Of a stretch of DNA of 37,435 bases, positions 31,396-37,435 are shown in pieces. Origin of the DNA: CAZXNF01 sp050741255 (GTDB taxonomy: Bacteria > Pseudomonadota > Gammaproteobacteria > Burkholderiales > SG8-41); contig JBOIEQ010000023.1 of assembly GCA_050741255.1 (NCBI GenBank), positions 1 to 37,435 on the forward strand. Reading direction: 5' to 3'. The notes beneath the pieces were generated by a model, which worked only from the letters and a program-made list of their open reading frames with translations, was not told the DNA's origin and made no database searches. Both the position numbers and the translations under genes were made by a program. Every line of letters starts with the position of its first letter. The first letter of the stretch is position 1.

Positions 31396-32364
31396 TCAGT
31401 CGGCGCGGATGCCTGCGTCCCTGATCAGCTTGCCGTAGCGCGCCAGCTCTTCCCGCAGGTAGGCGGTGAACTGCGCCGGGGTGCTGCCGATGGCTTCGGC
31501 GCCCTCGTTGGCGAGACGCTCTTTCGTCTCGGGCGCCTGCACCGCACGCACCAGATCTCGGTTGAGCCGCGCCACGATCTCCGGCGGCAGCTTGGCGGGA
31601 CCGAGCACACCGAACCACGAAGCGATCTCGTAGCCGGGCACGCCGGATTCCGCGACGGTCGGAATTTCCGGCACGGCGGGCGAGCGCTTCGCCGTCGTCA
31701 CCGCCACCGCGCGAAGACGGTTGCTCTTCACGTGCGGGATGACGGCGACGATGGGCGCGAACATGACCTGCGTTTCGGCGCCGAGCAGTGATGCCGTCGC
31801 CGGCCCCGCACCCTTATAGGGAATGTGCGTGAGCTGGGCGCCGGCCAGGCTTTTCAGCAGTTCCCCGGCGAGGTGACTGGGGGCGCCGGTGCCGGACGAG
31901 CCGTAGTTGAGCTGCCCCGGCTTGGCCTTGGCGAACGCGATCAGTTCCTTGATGGTGGTGACCGGGATGCTGGGATGGACGACGACGAGGTTGGGCACGG
32001 CGGCGGACAGCGAGATCGGCGCGAAGTCGCGCAGCGTGTCATAGCCGAGCTTGGGATAGAGGTTGGGCGCGATGGCGACGCTGGTCGACTGCGCCATCAG
32101 CACGGTGTAGCCGTCCGCGACGGCGCGCGCGGTCATCTCGGCGCCGATGGTGCCGGCGGCGCCGGCGCGATTGTCGACGACCACCTGCTGGCCGAGCAAC
32201 TCGGTCAGTTTGATGGCGACGATGCGGGCGACGATGTCGGCGCCGCCGCCGGGTGCCGCGGGCACGATCATGCGGACGGGGCGGGCGGGGTAGTTCTGCG
32301 CGTGGGCGCCCGCGGCGGCAGCGAGACCGGCGGCGAGCAGGGTCAGACGGATCGGGTGGCGCAT
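31396..32364 (-). CDS. Bug/TctC family substrate-binding protein
   Basis: Exported binding protein, 322 aa. The ATG at 32364 follows CCGAGGAGCCCC and opens a signal peptide (MRHPIRLTLLAAGLAAAAGAHA). The mature protein starts QNYPARPVRMIVPAAPGGGADI and contains VVVDNRAGAAGTIGAE, ADGYTVLMAQS, LTHIPYKGAGPATASLLGAETQ and NRLRAVAVTTAKRS. The longer upstream frame overlaps the divergent promoter region and lacks homology. First gene of an operon with the amidase, divergent from the GlcG-like gene 135 bases away. Ligand unknown; an amide or carboxylate is a guess from context. Confidence 0.94.
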   Translation of the reverse strand: MRHPIRLTLLAAGLAAAAGAHAQNYPARPVRMIVPAAPGGGADIVARIVAIKLTELLGQQVVVDNRAGAAGTIGAEMTARAVADGYTVLMAQSTSVAIAPNLYPKLGYDTLRDFAPISLSAAVPNLVVVHPSIPVTTIKELIAFAKAKPGQLNYGSSGTGAPSHLAGELLKSLAGAQLTHIPYKGAGPATASLLGAETQVMFAPIVAVIPHVKSNRLRAVAVTTAKRSPAVPEIPTVAESGVPGYEIASWFGVLGPAKLPPEIVARLNRDLVRAVQAPETKERLANEGAEAIGSTPAQFTAYLREELARYGKLIRDAGIRAD

Positions 32365-32499
32365 GGGGCTCCTCGGGGCGGCGGGCATGCGTGCCCGCTC
32401 ATGGGGGTTTCGGTTACTATCGCCGCTCCGTGCGGGGGGTGTTCCCCGCGTCCGGCCACGGACATTGTGCGGGCCCGATTCTACGAGCGAGGAAACCGA

Positions 32500-32934
32500 A
32501 TGTCGAAGCTGACCCTGAAGCAGGCCCAAACCATCATCGAAGGCGCGCTGGCCAAGGCGCGCGAGATGAAGATCAATCCGCTGGGTGTCATCGTGCTCGA
32601 CGCGTCCGGCCATGTCGTCGCCTCGGCGCGGGAGGACGGCGCCAGCATGTTCCGGCTCGACGTCGGCATGGGCAAGGCCTGGGGCGCGGTGGCGATGGGT
32701 GACTCGAGTCGCTCGCTCGCGACGCGTGCCAAGGACAACCCGAATTTCTTCGTCACGCTGGCGGCGACCGCCGGCGGCAAGTTCCTGCCGCAGACCGGCG
32801 CGGCACTGATCAAGGACGCCAGCGGCGCGATCCTCGGCGCGGCGGGCGCGAGCGGCGGCACGGGCGACGAGGACGAAGCCTGCTGCATCGCCGGCATCAA
32901 GAAGGCGGGCCTGACTTCCGTTCCCGCGGCCTGA
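32500..32934 (+). CDS. GlcG/HbpS family protein (heme-binding-like)
   Basis: Small protein of 144 aa, full length for the family. LTLKQAQTIIEGALAKAREM, VIVLDASGHVVASAREDGAS, GKAWGAVAMGDSSR and the C-terminal GAAGASGGTGDEDEACCIAGIKKAGL are family hallmarks. GlcG/DUF336 proteins are named for the glycolate locus and for heme-binding HbpS of Streptomyces, but many appear as accessory proteins in catabolic operons with unknown role. No signal peptide is visible. GAGGAAACCGA precedes the ATG at 32500. First gene of the GlcG-cupin-TAXI cluster. Confidence 0.9.
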   Translation: MSKLTLKQAQTIIEGALAKAREMKINPLGVIVLDASGHVVASAREDGASMFRLDVGMGKAWGAVAMGDSSRSLATRAKDNPNFFVTLAATAGGKFLPQTGAALIKDASGAILGAAGASGGTGDEDEACCIAGIKKAGLTSVPAA

Positions 32935-32957
32935 GCGTTCACGACAGGAGGGCGGCG

Positions 32958-33410
32958 ATGGCGACGCAGACGAAGACGAAGACCGCCGGCGCGGTGAAGG
33001 GCGGCGACAACGGCCAGTTCATCTTCGAGTTGACGAAGATGGCGGGCATCGAGGCCGGCACCGGCTATTCCACCGCACTGGGGCCGGTCGTGGAAGGCGA
33101 ACGCATGCAGTGCGCGCTCGTGTCCAAGGCGCGCGGCACGGGCTCGAAGATGCACTTCCACCCGAACGAGCAGTGGAACTACATCGTGAAGGGTACGCTG
33201 CGCGTGCGCGTCGGCGATCAGCCGGAACGCCTGTGCGGCCCCGGCACGCTGCTGTACTTTCCCGCGAACGTCCCGCACGGCACGGTGGCGACACAGGACG
33301 AGGACGTGGTGTTCTTCGCGGTGAAGGACATGTCGCACGGCATCATCGGCACGCCGGCCGACGGCAAGGCCACGGCGGGGCATTACGACGCGGGCTTCGA
33401 ACAAAAATAG
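32958..33410 (+). CDS. Cupin domain-containing protein
   Basis: Single-domain beta-barrel protein of 150 aa. Cupin motif 1 appears as SKMHFHPNEQWNYIVKGTLRVRVG (two His and Glu as metal ligands) and motif 2 as GTLLYFPANVPHGTVA with the last His. The first 20 residues are Lys/Thr-rich and probably disordered. ACAGGAGGGCGGCG gives a strong ribosome binding site; 23 bases follow the GlcG-like stop. Cupins of this size may be dioxygenases, isomerases or sensors, and no further assignment is justified. Likely co-transcribed with its neighbours. Confidence 0.9.
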   Translation: MATQTKTKTAGAVKGGDNGQFIFELTKMAGIEAGTGYSTALGPVVEGERMQCALVSKARGTGSKMHFHPNEQWNYIVKGTLRVRVGDQPERLCGPGTLLYFPANVPHGTVATQDEDVVFFAVKDMSHGIIGTPADGKATAGHYDAGFEQK

Positions 33411-33454
33411 CGGTCACGTCCCGCAGGACGAAACCATCATGAGGGGGATGCACA

Positions 33455-34423
33455 ATGAATCGTCGGGAATCGATGGGTGCAGTCATGGCCGCAACTGCCG
33501 CAGCCTTGGGGTGGAGCGGTAGCGTGGCCGCCCAGGGCAAAACCGCGGTGGTCCTCGGTACCGCCACGCCGGGCGGCGGCTTCCCCGTCTACGGCGCGGC
33601 CTTCTCGGAAACCATCAACGAGACTGACGCGTCGCTCGATGTGCAGCCGAAGAACACCAAGGGCAGCACCGAGAACGTGCCGCTCGTCGAGGAAGGCAAG
33701 CTCGACCTCGGCCAGGCCACCGGCGAAGTCACCTACGAGGCGATCGCCGGCATCGGCCAGGCGCCGGTGAAGAACGTGCGCATCCTCTCCGCGATGTATT
33801 CGCAGTCGGGCATGTTCGTCGTGCGCGCCGACAGCCCCTACAAGACGATCGCCGACCTCAAGGGCAAGCCGGTCGCCTGGGGCGCGAAGGGTTCCGGCCT
33901 CGTCGTGCTCGCGCGTTACGTCATGGACGGGCTGGGCCTCGACCTCAACAAGGATTTCGAGGCGATCTTTCTCGACAAGGCGGCCGACGGTCCGGCGATG
34001 GTGCTGGACGGACGCGCGGCCGCGCTGTGGGGTGGTGGCGTGGGCTGGCCCGGTTTCGTCGCCGTCGCCAAGGGTCCGGCCGGTGCGCGCTTCATCCCGC
34101 CGAACGCGGACGAGATCAAGCGCATCACGGCGAAGCACACCTTCCTCAAGCCGATCACGCTGCCCGCCGGCAGTTACCAGGGGCAGGATGCGGCAGTGCC
34201 CTCCGTCGGCTCGTGGGCCTTCGTGCTGGCGCGGGCTTCACTTCCGGACGACACGGCCTACCGCCTCGCGCGTGCGCTGCACAAGGGCGAAGGGCTGATC
34301 GGCACCAAGCTCGCGCAGGCGAAGGAGTCCACGCTGGCCAACACCGTGGCCGCCGCGCCGCGGCCCGACCTCATCCACCCGGGCGTACAGAAGTATCTGC
34401 GCGAAATCGGCCTGGTGCGCTAG
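33455..34423 (+). CDS. TAXI family TRAP transporter solute-binding protein
   Basis: Periplasmic receptor, 322 aa, with an N-terminal signal (MNRRESMGAVMAATAAALGWSGSVAAQ; RR is present but the motif is not a canonical Tat box). GTATPGGGFPVYGAAFSETIN, STENVPLVEEGKLDLGQATGE, FVVRADSPYKTIADLKGKPVAWGAKGSG and LARALHKGEG are typical of TAXI proteins. TAXI receptors serve TRAP transporters with fused DctQM subunits, none of which is encoded here. GGGGGATGCACA lies before the ATG. Its stop codon TAG is the left border of the MITE-like element at 34421-34607. Confidence 0.92.
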   Translation: MNRRESMGAVMAATAAALGWSGSVAAQGKTAVVLGTATPGGGFPVYGAAFSETINETDASLDVQPKNTKGSTENVPLVEEGKLDLGQATGEVTYEAIAGIGQAPVKNVRILSAMYSQSGMFVVRADSPYKTIADLKGKPVAWGAKGSGLVVLARYVMDGLGLDLNKDFEAIFLDKAADGPAMVLDGRAAALWGGGVGWPGFVAVAKGPAGARFIPPNADEIKRITAKHTFLKPITLPAGSYQGQDAAVPSVGSWAFVLARASLPDDTAYRLARALHKGEGLIGTKLAQAKESTLANTVAAAPRPDLIHPGVQKYLREIGLVR

Positions 34424-34607
34424 TGCCCTGTCCCGCTGATTTGTGTCCTTCGACGATGGGTGCCCGAAGCGCTCGCGAAAAGGCGTCGGAAATCGTGCTG
34501 ACCAAGGCGCGGCGCGCAGCCCGGTTGGGCACCGGGCGAGCACCGCAACGCCGGGCGGCGCGATTTTCCGACGCCTTTTCAGCACAAATGAGCGGGACAG
34601 GGCACTA
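34421..34607. mobile_element. MITE-like palindromic element with TA duplication
   Basis: The arms at 34421-34445 and 34583-34607 are inverted repeats matching at 24 of 25 bases (outer part TAGTGCCCTGTCCCGCT). A second inverted pair, GAAAAGGCGTCGGAAATCG (34477-34495) with CGATTTTCCGACGCCTTTTC (34561-34580), lies inside. A GC-rich hairpin (GCCCGG/CCGGGC) sits in the centre. TA flanks both ends, as expected for IS630/Tc1-type target duplication. No transposase is encoded. Removing the element plus one TA would leave TAG directly followed by the ATG of the methyltransferase gene. A structured RNA is an alternative reading. Confidence 0.75.
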
Positions 34608-34608
34608 G

Positions 34609-35439
34609 ATGCGGGCGCTGATTTGCCTGCTGGTCGTTGTGCTGGGCGCGCCGGCGCCGCGCGCACAGGAACTCGCGCCCTTCATCACCACGCCCGACGA
34701 GGTGGTCACCGCCATGCTCAAGCTGGCGGGCACCCGCGACACGGACTTCGTCATGGATCTCGGCTCCGGCGACGGACGCATCGTCATCGCGGCGGCGCGC
34801 CAGTTCGGCGCCCGCGGCCTCGGCGTGGATCTCAACGAGCGGCTGGTGCGCGAATCGCTGCAGAACGCGAAAGCGGCGGGGGTTGCGGACCGGGTGCAGT
34901 TCGAGGCCCGCGACGTGCTGCGCACGGACCTGTCGCGCGCCAGCATCGTCACCATCTACCTGCTGCCGGATCTCATGGCGCAGTTGCGCGAGAAGATGCT
35001 GAAGGAACTGAAGCCCGGTTCGCGCATCGTCGCGCACCTGTTCGTGTTTCCCGGCTGGTCGCCGGACCGCACGGAGGTGGTGCGCATCACGAAGCCGCAC
35101 CAGGGGCAGGGCGAGGACAGCCGCATCTCGCTGTGGATCGTGCCGGTGGATGTGTTCGGCGACTGGCGGGCCGCGGGGCCGGGCGGCGAATGGCGGCTGC
35201 GGCTGCAGCAGAACTTCCAGTATCTGGAGGTCGATGGCACTGCCGGTGGCGCGGCGGTTGAAGGCATCAGCGGCCGCGTGGAGGGCGAACGGGTGAGCTT
35301 TCAGTCCCGGGCCCGGATCGAGGGCCGCATGATGCCCGTGCGCTTCGAGGGGCGCGCCGACGGCGCGCGCATCGTGGGCGAGCTGACGGCGGGTGAAGGC
35401 GCCGGCGCGAAGAAGCTGCCATTCGTGCTGGCACGCTGA
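34609..35439 (+). CDS. Class I methyltransferase-like protein with signal peptide
   Basis: Protein of 276 aa. The N terminus (MRALICLLVVVLGAPAPRAQ) looks like a cleavable signal peptide. A Rossmann methyltransferase core follows: motif I VMDLGSGDGRIVIAAA (48-63), acidic D74-type motif GVDLNERL, FEARDVLRTDL and a motif near LLPDLMAQLREKM. From about residue 175 a beta-rich C-terminal domain of unknown function follows. S-adenosylmethionine is cytoplasmic, so export of such an enzyme is odd; the fold may be used for another purpose or the leader may be only a membrane anchor. The ATG lies one base after the MITE-like element. Followed by two more genes of the same strand. Confidence 0.8.
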   Translation: MRALICLLVVVLGAPAPRAQELAPFITTPDEVVTAMLKLAGTRDTDFVMDLGSGDGRIVIAAARQFGARGLGVDLNERLVRESLQNAKAAGVADRVQFEARDVLRTDLSRASIVTIYLLPDLMAQLREKMLKELKPGSRIVAHLFVFPGWSPDRTEVVRITKPHQGQGEDSRISLWIVPVDVFGDWRAAGPGGEWRLRLQQNFQYLEVDGTAGGAAVEGISGRVEGERVSFQSRARIEGRMMPVRFEGRADGARIVGELTAGEGAGAKKLPFVLAR

Positions 35440-35457
35440 CCGGCTGACGCTGCGCGC

Positions 35458-35919
35458 ATGCCCACGGTCGGATTGATCTCGGATACGCACGGCCTCTTGC
35501 GGCCGGAAGCCGTAGACGCGCTTGAGGGCAGCGACCACATCATGCACGCCGGCGACATCATGGATCCCGCGATCCTGGAGCGGCTGGCAGCGATCGCGCC
35601 GGTGACCGCGGTGCGCGGCAACAACGACCATGGCGCGTGGGCGGACGGGATTCCGGAGACTGCCGTGCTGCGACTCGGTGCGACAGTGATCTACGCCATT
35701 CATGATCTCGCGGACCTGGACGTCGATCCCGCCGCCGAGGGCATCCATGTAGTGGTGTCCGGGCACTCGCACAAACCGGTGTCCTCGCAGCGCGAGGGCG
35801 TGTGGTTCGTGAATCCGGGCAGCGCGGGGCCGCGCCGTTTTACTCTGCCGATCAGCGTGGGCCGGTTGCGGATCGCGGGCGGCGTGATCACGCCCGAACT
35901 GATCGAACTGTCCTTGTGA
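35458..35919 (+). CDS. YfcE/MJ0936-family metallophosphoesterase
   Basis: Small calcineurin-like phosphoesterase of 153 aa. All metal-binding motifs are present: DTH (9-11), GD (32-33), GNND (54-57), an isolated His in AIHDLADL, and GHSH (102-105), then NPGSAGPRR. Family members hydrolyse phosphodiesters in vitro with Mn; physiological substrates are mostly unknown. Cytoplasmic, no signal peptide. It begins 18 bases after the methyltransferase-like gene, and its TGA overlaps the GTG start of the EF-hand lipoprotein gene (GTGA), so the three genes form an operon. Confidence 0.92.
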   Translation: MPTVGLISDTHGLLRPEAVDALEGSDHIMHAGDIMDPAILERLAAIAPVTAVRGNNDHGAWADGIPETAVLRLGATVIYAIHDLADLDVDPAAEGIHVVVSGHSHKPVSSQREGVWFVNPGSAGPRRFTLPISVGRLRIAGGVITPELIELSL

Positions 35920-36233
35920 TCGGCGCGCGTGCGCGTGCCGTCGCCGTGCTGGCCGCGCTGCTGGCGGCGGCCTGTTCCGGTATGCCAAGCGGTCCGCCGC
36001 GCGCGGACATGGGCATGGTTCCCGTGGAGCGCGGCCCGCGCGAGGACATGCGCGCGCGCTTCGACCGCGAGTTCAAGGCCGCGGACAAGGACGGTGACGG
36101 CGCGCTCACCAAAACCGAGATGGAAGCGGGCATGCCCATCGTGGCCGCCGATTTCGCGAAGATGGACACCAACGGCGACGGCAAGGTCACGCGCGAGGAA
36201 ATGCAGCGCTTCCTGCAGGGCAGGGCCCAGTAA
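35916..36233 (+). CDS. EF-hand lipoprotein (105 aa)
   Basis: Small envelope protein. From the GTG at 35916, which overlaps the upstream TGA, the N terminus is a lipoprotein signal (VLAALLAAAC, Cys20 as lipid attachment). Two canonical EF-hand calcium loops follow: DKDGDGALTKTE (57-68) and DTNGDGKVTREE (84-95), each with Asp at 1, 3 or 5 and Glu at 12. A longer frame upstream overlaps the phosphoesterase gene and has no signal character. Probably a calcium-binding or calcium-sensing outer-membrane or inner-membrane lipoprotein; partner unknown. Confidence 0.85.
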   Translation: MIGARARAVAVLAALLAAACSGMPSGPPRADMGMVPVERGPREDMRARFDREFKAADKDGDGALTKTEMEAGMPIVAADFAKMDTNGDGKVTREEMQRFLQGRAQ

Positions 36234-36250
36234 CCCGGCGGCCTAAAAGC

Positions 36251-36282
36251 AAAACGCGCGGTGCAGGCACCGCGCGTTTTTT
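36251..36282. terminator. Bidirectional intrinsic terminator
   Basis: AAAACGCGCGGTGC and GCACCGCGCGTTTTTT form a stem of about 14 bp around AG, between the convergent EF-hand gene (+) and DHDPS-family gene (-). Confidence 0.92.
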
Positions 36283-36300
36283 CGTTCGTCAAAGACCGGA

Positions 36301-37245
36301 TCAGGCAGCCTTGGCGTAGATTTCCTTGAGGCCGGGCATGGTGAAGCCGATCGCCTTGAGTTCCGAGGCGAGCGAGGCTTGCTGCTCGGCCGTCAGCGGC
36401 ACGAGCGGCGGGCGGGTATTGGCCCACTCGGCGTCGCCGCTGAAGTGGGCGATGCCGGCCTTGAGCGCGGCGATCATCAGGTACTTCTTGCCGAACGTGT
36501 CGCGCGCGACGTTCAGCGCCGCCTGCTGCGCGTCGGCATCCGCGTTCTGCCACTCGCGGTAGAGCTTGTCGATCGCGGCCGGGTTGACGTTGGCCGTCGC
36601 GGAGATGGTGCCCACGCCGCCGTTGCGCAGGCCCTGGAGCAGGAAGGACTCCGAGCCCACGAACACGTCGAAGCCCTGTTTCGCGAACGCGTCCAGGAAA
36701 GTCTTGGTGTTGGTCCAGTCGCCCGAGCTGTCCTTCATGCCGGCGATCTGCTGCGGATAGCGCTTGAGCAGTTTCTCGACCAGGCCCGGGGTGAGGCCGA
36801 CGACCGCGATCGGGGGGATGTGGTACAGGTAGATCTTCAGTCGCGGATCGGCCACGCGCTCGATCACTTCGGAGAAGTAGCGTACCAGCCCGTCCTCGGG
36901 CACGCCCTTGTAGTAGAACGGCGGCAGCATCAGCACGCCGGCCGCGCCGTGCTTGACTGCGTGCGAGGTGAGTTCCACGGTTTCCGTCAGCGAGCAGGCG
37001 CCGGTGCCGGGCATCATGCGCGCAGGGTCGAGCTTCGCCGCGATCAGCGCATCCAGCAGCAGCATGCGTTCCTTCGCCGACTGCGAGTTGGCTTCGCTGT
37101 TGGTGCCGAACACGGCGAGCCCGCAGTTCTGCGACAGCAGCCAGCGGCAGTGGCCGACGAGGCGCTTGGCATCGGGCGACAGGTCGTTCTTGAACGGGGT
37201 GACGACGGGCGACAGCACGCCGCGGATGCGGTTGGCCTGGGTCAT
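36301..37245 (-). CDS. Dihydrodipicolinate synthase family aldolase/lyase
   Basis: TIM-barrel class I aldolase of 314 aa. The Schiff-base Lys171 is in AGMKDSSGD and the proton-relay Tyr141 in IYLYHIP. The substrate loop reads GTNSEANS (47-54) where DapA has GTTGES. The differing loop and the C-terminal extension suggest a catabolic family member (for example a 2-keto sugar acid or N-acetylneuraminate-type lyase) and not lysine-pathway DapA. GGAGTCCCGTC upstream of the ATG is a fair ribosome binding site. It stands alone between the terminator and the right-hand repeat. Substrate unknown. Confidence 0.9.
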   Translation of the reverse strand: MTQANRIRGVLSPVVTPFKNDLSPDAKRLVGHCRWLLSQNCGLAVFGTNSEANSQSAKERMLLLDALIAAKLDPARMMPGTGACSLTETVELTSHAVKHGAAGVLMLPPFYYKGVPEDGLVRYFSEVIERVADPRLKIYLYHIPPIAVVGLTPGLVEKLLKRYPQQIAGMKDSSGDWTNTKTFLDAFAKQGFDVFVGSESFLLQGLRNGGVGTISATANVNPAAIDKLYREWQNADADAQQAALNVARDTFGKKYLMIAALKAGIAHFSGDAEWANTRPPLVPLTAEQQASLASELKAIGFTMPGLKEIYAKAA

Positions 37246-37340
37246 GACGGGACTCCGGACGGGAAAAAAGAGGCGCGAAGCTTAGCACAGCCCTCCCGGG
37301 CTTTCCCGCCGCGCCGTGCGCGCTTTACCAGCGCTTTGCC

Positions 37341-37435
37341 AGAGCCTGTTATGGACCTAAACGTGTGCGGCGAACGCGGAAGTCGGGGTTCAGTGCTAGG
37401 AGCCGATCGCGCCGCAGTGCCAGCCACTGTAAGCG
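37341..37435 (-). repeat. 95-bp repeat, right copy (inverted partner at 125-219)
   Basis: Reverse complement of the left copy at about 87 of 95 positions. It is cut by the window end, so its full length is unknown. Bases 37246-37340 between it and the DHDPS-family gene hold no gene. Confidence 0.85.

Noticed and set aside
36301..37245. Lysine-pathway dapA
   Set aside because: The substrate loop differs (GTNSEANS where DapA has GTTGES), and no lysine or cell-wall genes are nearby.

Overview
This is a GC-rich (mid-60s percent by eye) stretch of a betaproteobacterial chromosome, probably Burkholderiales or an unclassified relative. The main evidence is five Bug/TctC-family periplasmic binding proteins and one TAXI binding protein. 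Further support comes from the YaeQ, UXS and double-hotdog thioesterase genes and from REP-like palindromes between genes. I see 37 protein-coding genes, no rRNA or tRNA, no CRISPR array and no transposase. Both window ends fall in inverted copies of one 95-base repeat, so the window may be a contig broken at repeats.

Layout. 1-400: no convincing gene, repeat copy 1. 401-5508: an ABC exporter-like operon (ATPase, permease, GldG-like protein, DUF4340-like protein, small protein). 5701-6663: a Bug binding protein. 6673-9553 (minus): YaeQ, a double-hotdog thioesterase and an MFS transporter, with a second MFS transporter divergent at 9734. 10893-15032: UDP-glucuronate decarboxylase (-), 2-hydroxyacid dehydrogenase (+), two small conserved proteins (-) and an Asp/Glu-racemase-superfamily enzyme (-). 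The racemase lies downstream of a signal-less Bug protein and an Fsr-like MFS transporter (15043-17244, -). 17398-21584: ADP-forming acyl-CoA synthetase, acyl-CoA dehydrogenase and SDR, an acyl-CoA catabolic set. 21817-23235: a lipoprotein alkaline phosphatase. 23271-25811 (-): a low-GC membrane-protein gene, a Bug protein and an isocitrate-lyase-superfamily lyase. 26055-29751 (+): Bug protein, a second lyase and a two-subunit aconitase-family hydratase. 29753-32364 (-): Bug protein and amidase. 32500-34423 (+): GlcG-like protein, cupin and TAXI binding protein. 34609-36233 (+): an exported methyltransferase-like protein, a YfcE-like phosphoesterase and an EF-hand lipoprotein. 36301-37245 (-): a DHDPS-family aldolase/lyase.

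How the genes fit together. The window looks like a catabolic accessory region for small carboxylic acids. Binding proteins of the TTT and TRAP type sit beside hydratases, lyases, an amidase, a racemase-fold enzyme and CoA-ester enzymes, but no TctA/TctB or TRAP membrane subunit is present. The most pathway-like module (26055-29751) has the gene content expected for hydrating an alkylmaleate-type acid and cleaving the product by retro-aldol chemistry, as in the 2,3-dimethylmaleate branch of nicotinate fermentation. The substrate is inference.

The most unusual items are structural. (1) A 183-base MITE-like palindrome with a TA duplication sits exactly between a TAG stop and the next ATG (34421-34607). 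(2) A REP-like inverted repeat is inserted in frame into the signal peptide of a Bug protein (24769-24862). (3) An MFS transporter and a signal-less Bug domain lie in one continuous frame split by a single TAA (15970-15972). (4) A short direct repeat of a Bug gene 3' end flanks a low-GC gene (23254-23854). (5) Two lyase/Bug modules are divergently arranged around 25812-26054.
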